DNA of 64,000 nt from Nematostella vectensis (taxonomy: Eukaryota > Cnidaria > Anthozoa > Actiniaria > Edwardsiidae), in contig NC_064038.1 of the NCBI RefSeq assembly GCF_932526225.1, positions 13,265,070 through 13,329,069 of the forward strand, in the 5' to 3' direction. A program made the translations under genes and the position numbers. The notes under the pieces were generated by a model. It was not told where the DNA came from. It saw only the letters and a program-made list of their open reading frames with translations, and did not search any database. Of this stretch, positions 10,390 to 19,991 are shown piece by piece (the stretch's first letter is position 1; every line of letters starts with the position of its first letter).

Positions 10390-13300
10390 AACTACACTTG
10401 ACAGGAGAGGGACAGGAGAGGGACAGGAGAGGGACAGGAGAGGGACAGGAGAGGGGCAGGAGAGGGACAAAAGAGAGACAGGAGAGGGACAAGAGAGGGA
10501 CAGGAGAGGAACAAGAGAGGAACAAGAGAGGGACAGGAGAGGCACAGGAGATGGACAGGAGAGGAACAGGAGAGGGACAAGAGAGGGACAGGAGAGGGAC
10601 AAGAGAGGGACAGGAGGGGGACAGGAGAGGGACAAGACAGTGACAGGAGAGGGACAAGAGAGGGACAAGAGAGGGACAAAAGATGGACAGGAGGGAAGGA
10701 GAGGGACAAGAGAGGGTCAGGAGAGGAAAAAGAGAGGAACAAGAGAGGGACAGGAGAGGGACAGGAGATGGACAGGAGAGGGACAGGAGAGGGACAAGAG
10801 AGGGACAGGAGATGGACAGGAGAGGGACAGGAGAGAAACAAGAGAGGGACAGGAGAGGGACAAGAGAGGGACAGGAGAGGGACAAGAGAGGGTCAGGAGA
10901 GGAAAAAGAGAGGAACAAGAGAGGGACAGGAGAGGGACAGGAGATGGACAGGAGAGGGACAGGAGAGGGACAAGAGAGGGACAGGAGAGGGACAGGAGAG
11001 GGACAGGAGAGGGACAGGAGAGGGACAGGAGAGGGACAGGAGATGGACAGGAGAGGGAAAGGAGAGGGACAAAGGAGAGACAGGAGAGGGACAAGAGAGG
11101 GACAGGAGAGGAACAAGAGAGGGACAGGAGAGGGACAGGAGAGGGACAGGAGAGGGACAAGAGAGGGACAGGAGAAAGACAGGAGAAGAACAAGAGAGGG
11201 ACAGGAGAGGGACAAGAGGGGGGCAAGAGAGGAACAGGAGAGGGACAGGAGAGGGACAGGAGAGGGACAGGAGAGGGACAAGAGAGGGACAAGAGAGGGA
11301 CAGGAGAGGGACAGGAGAGAGACAGGAGAGGGACAGGAGAGGGACAAGAGAGGGACAAGAGAGGGATACGAGAGGGACAAGAGAGGGACAGGAGAGGGAC
11401 AGGAGAGGAACGAGAGAGGGACAGGAGGGAAGGAGAGGAACAAGAGAGGGACAGGAGAGGGACAGGAGAGGGACAAGAGAGGGACAGGAGAAGGACAAAA
11501 GAGGGACAGGAGAGGGACAAGAGAGGGGCAGGAGAGGAACAAACGAGAGACAAGAGAGGGACAGGAGAGGGACAAGAGAGGGACAAGAGAGGGACAGGAG
11601 ATGGACAGGAGAGGGACAGGAGAGAAACAAGAGAGGGACAGGAGAGGGACAAGAGAGGGACAGGAGAGGGACAGGAGAGGGACAGGAGAGGAACAAGAGA
11701 GGAACAAGAGAGGGACAAGAGAGGGACAGGAGAGGGACAAAAGAGGGACAGGAGAGGGACAAGAGAGGGACAGGAGAGGGACAGGAGGGGGACAAGAGAG
11801 GGACAGGAGAGGGACAAGAGAGGGACAGGAGAGGGACAAGAGAGGGACAGGAGAGGGACAGGAGAGGGACAAAGGAGGGAAAGGAGAGGGACAGGAGATG
11901 GACAAGAGAGGGACAGGAGATGGACAGAAAAGGGACAGGAGAGGGGCAAGAGAGGGACAGGAGAGGGACAGGAGAGGAACAAGAGAGGAACAAGTGAGGG
12001 ACAAGAGAGGAACAAGAGAGGGACAGGAGAGGGACAGCAGAGGGACAGGAGAGAGACAAGAGAGGGAAAGGAGAGGGACAGGAGAGGGACAGGAGAGGGA
12101 CAAGAGAGAGACAAGAGAGGGAAAGGAGAGGGACAGGAGAGGGACAAGAGAGGGACAGGAGAGGGAAAGGAGAGGGACAAAGGAGGGAAAGGAGAGGGAC
12201 AGGAGATGGACAAGAGAGGGACAGGAGGAACAGGAGAGGGACAGGAGAGGGACAGGAGAGGGACAGGAGAGGGACAGGAGAGGGACAGGAGAGGACCAAG
12301 AGAGGGAAAGGAGAGGGACAGGAGAGGGACAAGAGAGGGACAAGAGAGAGACAAGAGAGGGAAAGGAGAGGGACAGGAGAGAGACAAGAGAGGGAAAGGA
12401 GAGGGACAGGAGAGGGACAAGAGAGGGTCCGGAGAGGAAAAAGAGAGGAACAAGAGAGGGACAGGAGAGGCACAGGAGATGGACAGGAGAGGAACAGGAG
12501 AGGGACAAGAGAGGGACAGGAGAGGGACAAGAGAGGGACAGGAGAGGGACAAGAGAGGGACAGGAGGGGGACAGGAGAGGGACAAGACAGTGACAGGAGA
12601 GGGACAAGAGAGGGACAAGAGAGGGACAAAAGAGGGACAGGAGGGAAGGAGAGGGACAAGAGAGGGTCAGGAGAGGAAAAAGAGAGGAACAAGAGAGGGA
12701 CAGGAGAGGGACAGGAGATGGACAGGAGAGGGACAGGAGAGGGACAAGAGAGGGACAAGAGAGGGACAGGAGATGGACAGGAGAGGGACAGGAGAGAAAC
12801 AAGAGAGGGACAGGAGAGGGACAAGAGAGGGTCAGGAGAGGAAAAAGAGAGGAACAAGAGAGGGACAGGAGAGGGACAGGAGATGGACAGGAGAGGGGCA
12901 GGAGAGGGACAAGAGAGGGACAGGAGAGGGACAGGAGAGGGACAGGAGAGGGACAGGAGAGGGACAGGAGAGGGACAGGAGATGGACAGGAGAGGGAAAG
13001 GAGAGGGACAAAGGAGGGAAAGGAGAGGGACAGGAGAGGGACAGGAGAGGGACAGGAGATGGACAGGAGAGGGGCAGGAGAGGGACAAGAGAGGGACAGG
13101 AGAGGGACAGGAGAGGGACAGGAGAGGGACAGGAGAGGGACAGGAGATGGACAGGAGAGGGAAAGGAGAGGGACAAAGGAGGGAAAGGAGAGGGACAGGA
13201 GAGGGACAAGAGAGGGTCAGGAGAGGAAAAAGAGAGAAACGAGAGTGACAGGAGGAGGGACAGGAGAGGGACAAGAGAGGGACAGGAGACGGACAGGAGA

Positions 13301-13476
13301 GGGACAGGAGAGGGACAGGAGAGGGACAGGAGAGGGACAGGAGAGGGACAGGAGAGGGACAGGAGACGGACAGGAGATGGACAGGAGAGGGACAGGAGAG
13401 GGACAAGAGAGGGACAGGAGACGGACAGGGCATGGACAGGAGATGGACAGGAGAGGGACAGGAGAGGGACAAAAGA
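10390..13476. repeat. 3.1-kb minisatellite, 11-bp unit GGGACAGGAGA
   Basis: About 280 copies of GGGACAGGAGA or GGGACAAGAGA with few variants. An 11-bp unit is not a multiple of three, so a 33-bp cycle visits every frame. Because the unit has no stop in any frame on either strand, several overlapping frames of 400-1040 codons appear (ERDRRGTGEGQ on plus, CPSPVPLLSLS on minus). These are artefacts. Higher-order duplication is visible: the block around 10490-10740 recurs around 12430-12715. Confidence 0.97.
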
Positions 13477-14228
13477 GTTGAGAGATGGATGAGGAATAAG
13501 TAAGGAATGGGATGGGTGAGGGATGTGTGATCGAGGGGCAGTTAGGGAATTGTAAATGGGTGAGGGTTTGGCGAGGTGAGGGATGGGTGAGAGATGGAAG
13601 TGGGATGAGTGAAGGACATATGAGGGGCTGGTGAGAGATGAGTGAGGAATGGTATGGGGAAGGATGAGCAATAGGAGAGCAAGTGACAGGTGAGGGAATG
13701 ATAGGGGATAGAGGGGTGTTGGTGAGGGTTTTTAGAGGGATAAATGAGAGCCAAAGTCAGGAATGGATGAGGGATAGGTGAAGAATGGATGAAGTATGCG
13801 TGAGCGACAAGTGAAAGACAGGAGATATGGACAAGTAAAAGGTAAGAGACAGTAAAGGGATGAGTGAGGAATAGAAAAGGTTTCGATTGAGAAATTAGTA
13901 AGGGATGGGTGAGGGATAGGTGAGGGTTTATTGCGGGATGATTGGGGGATGATTTGGGATGTGTAAAATGGAGGTGAGGGATGGGTGAGTGATAGTTTGG
14001 AGATGGCTGAGGGATGAGGGAGACGGATATAGTGAGGAATTGGTGATGGATAAGTAAGGGACAGCTAAGGGATGGTTTGGGGATGTGTTAAAGACAAGTG
14101 ATAGACAGGTAAGGGACTGGTGAGTTAGTAATGAACAAGGGATGGGTGAGAGACAGTGAGGAATTGGTGAGGGATGGGTGATTAGATGGGTATGGGATGT
14201 GTGAGAGACAGGGGAGATAAGGTGGGGG
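13477..14228. repeat. Degenerate 11-bp minisatellite (GGGATGGGTGA type)
   Basis: Imperfect continuation of the minisatellite up to the left end of the mobile element. The last five bases (GGGGG, 14224-14228) are repeated right after the element's other end at 26469-26473. No gene was seen. Confidence 0.88.
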
Positions 14229-14379
14229 AGTAGTAGGATTTTGGCGCAGCTGGCACAAGTTTTTCATCATCCCAAATTTCATTCCAAAATGGCGCAAAAG
14301 TCTCCGCCAAGCCTCGCGACCTGCACATGTGCGAGTTTGCCCAAGACTCCTTGCACACACGAACACGACCACACCCACC

Positions 14380-14700
14380 TGTCAATCACTTTGTCACGTG
14401 ATGGCCACGCCCACCTGTCAATCACTTTGTCACGTGACGGACACGCCCACCTGTCAATCACTTTGTCAAAAAACCTGTCAATCACTTTGTCACGTGATGG
14501 CCACGCCCACTTGTCAATCACTTTGTCACGTGACGGCCACGCCCACCTGTCAATCACTTTGTAAAAACCTGTCAATCACTTTGTCACGTGACGGCCACGC
14601 CCACCTGTCAATCATTTTGACAAGAACCTGTCAATCACTTTGTCACGTGACGGCCACGCCCACCTGTCAATCACTTTGTCACGTGACGGCCACGCCCATT
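14380..14700. repeat. Subterminal repeats with palindromic TCACGTGA core, left arm
   Basis: About ten copies of CTGTCAATCACTTTGT, seven of them followed by CACGTGA, then GGCCACGCCCAC. The core GTCACGTGAC is palindromic and contains a CACGTG E-box. Array position 150-470 bp inside the element end is typical of subterminal binding sites for a replication or transposition protein; E-box-driven transcription of the polymerase gene is an alternative. The mirror array in the right arm is at about 25997-26317. Spacing is irregular and this is not a CRISPR array. Confidence 0.88.
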
Positions 14701-14956
14701 TGATCGTCGAAAATGGCGTGATGAGTTCGGTCGGTTAGGTGGAGGGGTGTGGGCCGGGGTTTACACTTCCGAGCTAATTTGACCAGAGAGAGATGTCCCT
14801 CCCAGAGGTCCTCATACCAGCCCTAGGTTACCATGGAGATGAAAATGATTCTTGTGAGAGACTCTCTGGGGGAACACCCCCCCTCACGTGACTGTGGGGG
14901 TGAGAAATAAGAGATTGAGTTTTTGACGGTGTCCCTGTGGGAGGCCCCAGCTAGGA

Positions 14957-14988
14957 GTATGAAAAGTGAGGGTGAATTTTTTTCATAC
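14957..14988 (+). promoter_or_regulatory. Hairpin GTATGAAAA/TTTTCATAC upstream of the polymerase
   Basis: Perfect 9-bp stem with a 14-nt loop, ending 90 bp before the polymerase ATG. A related stem, GTGTGAAAA/TTTTCACAC, lies between two divergent frames in the element centre (21337-21363). The shared stem sequence next to gene starts suggests a common control or processing element; no function is known. Two direct repeats of CCATGGAGATGARAATGA (near 14830 and 15013) also lie in this leader. Confidence 0.4.
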
Positions 14989-15078
14989 CACGCCACGTCT
15001 CAGGTCCTAGACTACCATGGAGATGAGAATGACTCCTGTGGTGGGTTGATGGAACTCCTGCGGAGGAGGTTGTGAAGG

Positions 15079-18000
15079 ATGGGGGTGAGTCCTCTTTACA
15101 CCACTGAGAAGCGTCTCAATGTTCTACCAACACAGACTGGTGAAGACGTGTCGGAGTTGTCCCACCAGACCCCCAATGGGATTCTGGAATCTTGGTTTAA
15201 AGACATAACTGGTTTGATAGAAATGGAAAACCTGAAGGTGAAAGATCTGAAAGCCCTCGCCAAGGAGCGAGGTATCCCAAGATATTACTGGATGCGGAGA
15301 GACGAGCTCGTCGGGGCGCTGACCAGCACGTCACCACCACCACCACCCCGACGGGTCCCTCTACCCAAACTTATCAAAGGGCTACCACGTCCGCCTGATA
15401 TTATCCCATCCAACGCGTCGGAGAGTATTCTCGACGGTCCGATACCTGAGATTGATGTCCCCATTCTCAAACCCTCCAAACCCACACGGAGTTCCCACGT
15501 CCAATCACTTAAGCATTTTGCAAACAGGGAAGTCAACTCGATCAAGAGCGAGTTAGATGAGTTTGCGGATTGGATACTATCTTATGTCCCTGAGCCCATC
15601 AAAAAGACCGCCAAAGAGGCTGTAGATAAACGGGTCAAACGTCTGAAGGAGAGGATTAAGCGTTTACACGGGGAAGCGGAAGATCGCTTCACACCCAAGG
15701 AGCAAAAGACGGCGTTGAAGGGATATCTTAAGACTTATGGGATAGCCGGACAGGAGGGTTACGGTCCCAAGGAGTTTATCACCAAGATCAGACCAAAGGT
15801 TATCAAACTCGTCAATGACCGAAAGAAGCCCATCAAGGTCAAGTTTGTCTTTACCTGCAGGTATATAAAAGAAGATCTGGCTACAGGTCAGATTGAGGAG
15901 GAGCTGGGATATCATCATACAGAAAAGCCTGAGATCGTGACGGAGTCGACTGATTTCTCTGATTTGTTTAATGTAATGACGAATCCTTTGATCGGATTAG
16001 TCGAAAAGTTCCAGAAGCAAGGCTCTGGGTGGCAGTTTGATCGGGTGGAGTACTTTGATATTAACATTGATCCCTTTGATCCTCTCTCCGGGAGCTCGTA
16101 TGTTGAACTACCAAAGGAGTTAGCGGTAAAGAAGGCGATCATCAATGTGAGGAATGAGAATGATCACAAGTGTTTCAAGTGGGCGGTAACCTCCGCCGTG
16201 TACCCCAAGAGGGATAACCCTCAAAGACTCAGTAGAAAGATGATGGAGAACTCTGAGAGATTCGACTGGTCGGGGATAGAGTTCCCCGTCTCGTTGAGAC
16301 AGATCGACAAGTTTGAGAGACAGAACCCACATACAGTCAATGTGTTTACGTATGAGGAGAAGAAAATATGTCCATTGAGGATCAGTGGGAAGGATCCATT
16401 CAATGCAATCAATCTACTTCTCATCTCAAACGGCGAGACGAGTCATTACTGCTGGATAAAGGACGTGATGTCGTTAGTGTCTAGTCAAATTGATAAGTAT
16501 CACCATACCCGATTCCTATGTTTTAGGTGTCTAAACTCGTTTCGGTGTAAAAAGGCGTTGGAGAAACATTACGAGTACTGCTCAAAGAACGAGTCGGTCA
16601 GGATAGAGATGCCGATGGATAAAGACGGTAAGCCCCTTTACACTAGATTCGTGAACTTTAACAGAAAGATGCGGGTCCCCTTTGTTGTCTACGCAGACTT
16701 TGAGAGCTTCACAGAGAATATAGACACTTGCTCCCCAGATGAGAGCAGGAGTTTCACTAAACAATATCAGAAACACAAACCGTCAGGCTTCTGCTATCTC
16801 ATCAAATGCAGCATTGATGACGGTGTGTTTTCACCCAAGCTGGTTCAGAGGACGGTCCAAGGGTCTGCCGAGGATGTCGCGCAGCTGTTTGTGGAGTCTC
16901 TCGAGTCAGACATCAAGGAGATTTACAATAAGTTCAAGTTCCCCAAGGAGGTGGAGATGACGCGGGAGGATGAGATGAACTATGACAATGCCACTCACTG
17001 CCACATCTGTGGGGGTGAGTTAGGAGAGGACAAGGTTTTGGACCATTGCCACCTCACCGGAAAGTACAGAGGTGCTGCTCACAACGCATGCAACCTTCGA
17101 TTTAGAGCTCCAAAGTTCTTTCCTGTTCTATTTCACAACCTGTCTGGATACGATTCACACTTGTTTGTCAAGAATCTTGGTACGTCGGAGGGTAAAATAA
17201 ACTGCATACCTAATAACGAGGAGAAGTATATCTCTTTCACAAAACAGGTTGTGGTCGACAGGTTTACGAACAAAGAGGGCAAACAGGTTGACGTTAAGCG
17301 TGATATCAGGTTTATCGACAGTTTCAAGTTCATGTCCGCTAGCCTCGACAGTCTAGTGAAGAATTTACCGAGAGAGTCTTTCAAGAACCTCATGATTCAC
17401 TACAAGGGGGAACAGTTACAGCTGTTGTTGAGGAAGGGCGTCTTCCCATACGACTGGTTCTGTAACTTTGATCAACTAGACGCTATCCAACTTCCGCCTA
17501 AAGAAGCGTTTTACTCGACTCTCAACGATACGGACATATCGGAGGAAGATTACCAACACGCGCAAAAAGTGTGGGAAACCTTCAAGATGAGCACCATGAG
17601 GGATTACCACGATCTCTATCTTGAGTCGGACGTGCTCCTGTTGGCAGACGTTTTCGAGAACTTTAGAGATGTCTGTCTCGAGAACTATGGCCTGGACCCA
17701 GCCTGGTACTACACAGCACCCGGACTGGCTTGGGATGCAGCCCTAAAGATCACAAGGGTAGAGTTGGAGTTGCTGACCGATTGCGATATGTTACTCATGT
17801 TTGAGGAGGGTATTCGCGGAGGTGTCTCCATGATATCCACCAGACATAGTAAGGCAAACAACCCCTACATGAGAGAGTACGATCCCAACCTACCGACAAA
17901 GTACATTACCTACCTGGATGCAAACAACTTGTACGGCTGGGCGATGAGTAAACCTCTGCCCACTCACGGGTTCAGATGGATGACGGACCAAGAGCTGAAG

Positions 18001-19101
18001 GAGTGGGGACGTCACCCATGCGTCGTGGAGGTTGACATGGCGTATCCACGTCACCTTCATGATTCACATGATGACTACCCGTTAGCTCCAGAGAGCATCA
18101 AGATTAACAAGGTAGGCAAGTTGATCCCAAACCTCAACGACAAAACAAAGTACGTCGTCCATCATGAGACTCTGAAACTTTATGAAAGTCTTGGGTTAAA
18201 AGTCACGAAGGTTCATAGGGGTATCACCTTTGAGGAGTCTGGATGGTTGAAGACCTACATTGACCTAAACACGAGCCTCAGAGCAAAAGCGACAAACGAT
18301 TTCGAGAAAGATTTTTTCAAGTTAATGAACAACTCTGTTTTCGGGAAAACCATGGAGAACATTAGAAACAGGGTGGACATCCGGCTGATCACAAACGAGA
18401 AACAGGCTAGGAAACTAATATCAAAGCCTAATTACAAGCATCGTACCATCTTTTGTGAAAACCTTGCGGCTATCCACATGAGGAAGACGAGACTGGTTTT
18501 CAACAAGCCCGTCTACTTGGGTATGTGTATCCTGGATCTGAGTAAGAATCTCATGTATGATTTTCACTACGGTTACGTTAAACCAAAGTATGGTGACAAG
18601 GCAAAGTTGCTGTTTACAGACACGGATAGTCTGATGTACGAGATAGAGACGGAGGATTTTTACAAGGACATTAGCGGTGATGTGAGATCCATGTTTGACA
18701 CAAGCAACTATCCAAGGAATCACCCGTCTGGCATCGAGTCAGGGTTGAACAAGAAGATCATTGGCATGTTCAAGGATGAGACTGGAGGTCTACAAATCAC
18801 AGAGTTCGTCGGGCTGAGAGCTAAACTCTACTCGTACAGGATGGACGGTGGTGGAGAAGCGAAGAAATGCAAGGGTGTCAAGAGGGCAGTCGTCAAGAAG
18901 AGCATCGGTTTCGATGACTACAAGGATTGCTTGTTTGGTAAGGAGCCTCAGATGAGGATGATGAATGTCATCAGGAGTCATGGACACAATGTCTACACCG
19001 AGACGGTGAACAAGAGGGCGCTATCTCACGAGGACGACAAGAGAATCATCTGTGACGATGGTATTCACACCCACGCTCACGGTTATCTCGGGAGTGTCTG
19101 A
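15079..19101 (+). CDS. Protein-primed family B DNA polymerase with endonuclease VII insert (left arm)
   Basis: 1340 residues, intronless. A TGA six bases before the ATG at 15079 closes the frame upstream. In order: a SAP-like helix-extension-helix at about 49-82, a Pro run at 85-90, and a C2H2-like finger at about 477-500. Exo I is ADFES near 538. An endonuclease VII/HNH-like zinc module sits at about 639-677 (CHICGG, then LDHCHLTGKYRGAAHNACN). Exo II is FHNLSGYDSH near 684 and Exo III is YLESDVLLLADVF near 846. Polymerase motif A is YLDANNLYGWAM near 944, motif B is KLMNNSVFGKTMEN near 1081, motif C is FTDTDSLMYE near 1177, and a late KLYS lies near 1245. All catalytic acidic residues are present. 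It should copy linear DNA from a protein primer with proofreading. Motifs match the organellar/viral DNA_pol_B_2 family; the endonuclease module may resolve branched replication products. Its codon use is more GC-rich than the host flanks. Confidence 0.96.
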   Translation: MGVSPLYTTEKRLNVLPTQTGEDVSELSHQTPNGILESWFKDITGLIEMENLKVKDLKALAKERGIPRYYWMRRDELVGALTSTSPPPPPRRVPLPKLIKGLPRPPDIIPSNASESILDGPIPEIDVPILKPSKPTRSSHVQSLKHFANREVNSIKSELDEFADWILSYVPEPIKKTAKEAVDKRVKRLKERIKRLHGEAEDRFTPKEQKTALKGYLKTYGIAGQEGYGPKEFITKIRPKVIKLVNDRKKPIKVKFVFTCRYIKEDLATGQIEEELGYHHTEKPEIVTESTDFSDLFNVMTNPLIGLVEKFQKQGSGWQFDRVEYFDINIDPFDPLSGSSYVELPKELAVKKAIINVRNENDHKCFKWAVTSAVYPKRDNPQRLSRKMMENSERFDWSGIEFPVSLRQIDKFERQNPHTVNVFTYEEKKICPLRISGKDPFNAINLLLISNGETSHYCWIKDVMSLVSSQIDKYHHTRFLCFRCLNSFRCKKALEKHYEYCSKNESVRIEMPMDKDGKPLYTRFVNFNRKMRVPFVVYADFESFTENIDTCSPDESRSFTKQYQKHKPSGFCYLIKCSIDDGVFSPKLVQRTVQGSAEDVAQLFVESLESDIKEIYNKFKFPKEVEMTREDEMNYDNATHCHICGGELGEDKVLDHCHLTGKYRGAAHNACNLRFRAPKFFPVLFHNLSGYDSHLFVKNLGTSEGKINCIPNNEEKYISFTKQVVVDRFTNKEGKQVDVKRDIRFIDSFKFMSASLDSLVKNLPRESFKNLMIHYKGEQLQLLLRKGVFPYDWFCNFDQLDAIQLPPKEAFYSTLNDTDISEEDYQHAQKVWETFKMSTMRDYHDLYLESDVLLLADVFENFRDVCLENYGLDPAWYYTAPGLAWDAALKITRVELELLTDCDMLLMFEEGIRGGVSMISTRHSKANNPYMREYDPNLPTKYITYLDANNLYGWAMSKPLPTHGFRWMTDQELKEWGRHPCVVEVDMAYPRHLHDSHDDYPLAPESIKINKVGKLIPNLNDKTKYVVHHETLKLYESLGLKVTKVHRGITFEESGWLKTYIDLNTSLRAKATNDFEKDFFKLMNNSVFGKTMENIRNRVDIRLITNEKQARKLISKPNYKHRTIFCENLAAIHMRKTRLVFNKPVYLGMCILDLSKNLMYDFHYGYVKPKYGDKAKLLFTDTDSLMYEIETEDFYKDISGDVRSMFDTSNYPRNHPSGIESGLNKKIIGMFKDETGGLQITEFVGLRAKLYSYRMDGGGEAKKCKGVKRAVVKKSIGFDDYKDCLFGKEPQMRMMNVIRSHGHNVYTETVNKRALSHEDDKRIICDDGIHTHAHGYLGSV

Positions 19102-19261
19102 GACAACCAACAGAGTGTGCTGACGAGAAAGTACGAGTCTACTTAAATCCTACGAAGCATACTTTTAAAACACTTTAGTGTTATCTTGGAGGAGAGTGCA
19201 CTAAAATCAAAGAAGTATCGGGGAGAAATAAGTAGGATCTCGAGCATAACCAAGATAGATA

Positions 19262-19420
19262 TTGAGTACACCTGAGCAAGCTCTTGAGCACACCTGAGCA
19301 AACTCTTGAGCACAACTGAACACAACTGAGCAAGCTCTTGAGTACAACTAAGCAAGCTCTTGAACACACCTGAGCAAGCTCTTGAGCACAACTGAGTAGG
19401 CTCTTTGACATAACTAGGGA
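19262..19420. repeat. 21-bp tandem repeat next to the arm border
   Basis: About seven imperfect units of ACCTGAGCAAGCTCTTGAGCA, beginning some 80 bp inside the unique centre. Minus-strand frames rich in LLSCAQELAQVCSRAC are translations of this array. No role is known; its position next to the arm border makes it a candidate recombination or replication site. 19185-19261 and 19421-19494 show nothing else. Confidence 0.8.
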
Positions 19421-19494
19421 GGTTCTTGAGAGTAACGTCAGGCAAGTCGATGTTTTGTGACGTAGGACGTGTTACAAAACTGGGTGGGTCAACG

Positions 19495-19854
19495 TCAATT
19501 CACGATGCACATCTTGCAACGACCCTTTCGTTCGCCGTGCCCGCATATTTGAGACCCTCCACATGGTTTACAGAATTGTCTCTGTCTGTTGTGCTCACAT
19601 ATCCGAGATCCCCCACACAGCCTGCAAATAGACTTGTGCTTGCCGTGCTCACATATCCCTCCCCCTTTACAGTCTTTGCAAACGTATCTTGTCCGTCCAT
19701 GCTCACAGACACTACCGCCGCCGCACTCTCTGCATCGCGTCTTTCTTTTATTATGATGACATATCAGGTTACCCCGGCAGTCTCGTTTCACGGGGAGTGT
19801 CATCAGATCACCCACGGTAAGGTACTCTGACCGATCTGCTGTTTGTTCCCTCAT
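19495..19854 (-). CDS. Cys/His zinc-repeat protein, 119 residues
   Basis: After about 30 residues the protein is a run of five repeats of about 19 residues with the pattern C-x-H-x(6)-C-x2-C-G-G (CEHGRTRYVCKDCKGG, CEHGKHKSICRLCGG, CEHNRQRQFCKPCGG). Each repeat offers three Cys and one His and should bind one zinc ion. Tandem C-x-H repeats of this kind are common in giant-virus genomes and in some algae and oomycetes; related Cys-rich motifs include EsV-1-7. Molecular function is unknown, with nucleic-acid or protein binding plausible. Its ATG overlaps the TGA that ends the frame downstream of the ankyrin gene (ATGA), a compact, virus-like arrangement. Confidence 0.85.
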   Translation of the reverse strand: MREQTADRSEYLTVGDLMTLPVKRDCRGNLICHHNKRKTRCRECGGGSVCEHGRTRYVCKDCKGGGICEHGKHKSICRLCGGSRICEHNRQRQFCKPCGGSQICGHGERKGRCKMCIVN

Positions 19855-19991
19855 TTCTCTAAACCAATCATGTCTTTAGACCAAGATTCCAGAACCCCAT
19901 CGATGGAGTGTTGATCTGCCAATACGAGACTCTCCGCCAACCGGCTCTTCTCCTCCTCATCCAAACACCAATCCCAAAACCTATCTGGATT
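19851..19991 (-). pseudogene. In-frame continuation of the ankyrin gene beyond its UGA
   Basis: Directly after the ankyrin gene's TGA (19992-19994) the same frame stays open for 46 codons to a TGA at 19851-19853. The peptide (NPDRFWDWCLDEEEKSRL near its start) looks coding. Its end, DGVLESWSKDMIGL, resembles polymerase residues NGILESWFKDITGL just before the SAP-like domain, and the DNA is also close (CTTTA-ACCAAGATTCCAGAA shared). Either the UGA is read through, or it is a recent nonsense mutation separating a real C-terminal module. The similarity suggests this block was the source of the polymerase's N-terminal extension, or the reverse. Confidence 0.55.

Larger units (their letters stand above)
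14229..19184 (+). repeat. Left inverted-repeat arm, copy 1
   Basis: Spans AGTAGTAGG to the inner border ...ACACTTTAGTGTTAT at 19184. Beyond it the sequence (CTTGGAGGAG) no longer matches the partner arm. The border carries the interrupted palindrome AACACT-TT-AGTGTT, a possible recombination or replication hairpin. The arm contains subterminal repeats, an upstream hairpin and the plus-strand polymerase gene. Confidence 0.95.

Noticed and set aside
10286-13671. Overlapping frames of 280-1040 codons on both strands (ERDRRGTGEGQ and CPSPVPLLSLS repeats)
   Set aside because: They translate an 11-bp DNA repeat that lacks stops in all six frames. No start context, introns or domain is present, and several frames overlap on both strands.
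14380-14700. CRISPR-like array of repeats with spacers
   Set aside because: Repeats are variable in length and spacing, the spacers are themselves repeats, the genome is animal, and there are no cas genes. Subterminal repeats explain it.
15285-15545. Short minus-strand frames inside the polymerase genes (and their mirror copies)
   Set aside because: Antisense shadows of a well-supported 1340-codon gene, repeated four times only because the polymerase gene is.
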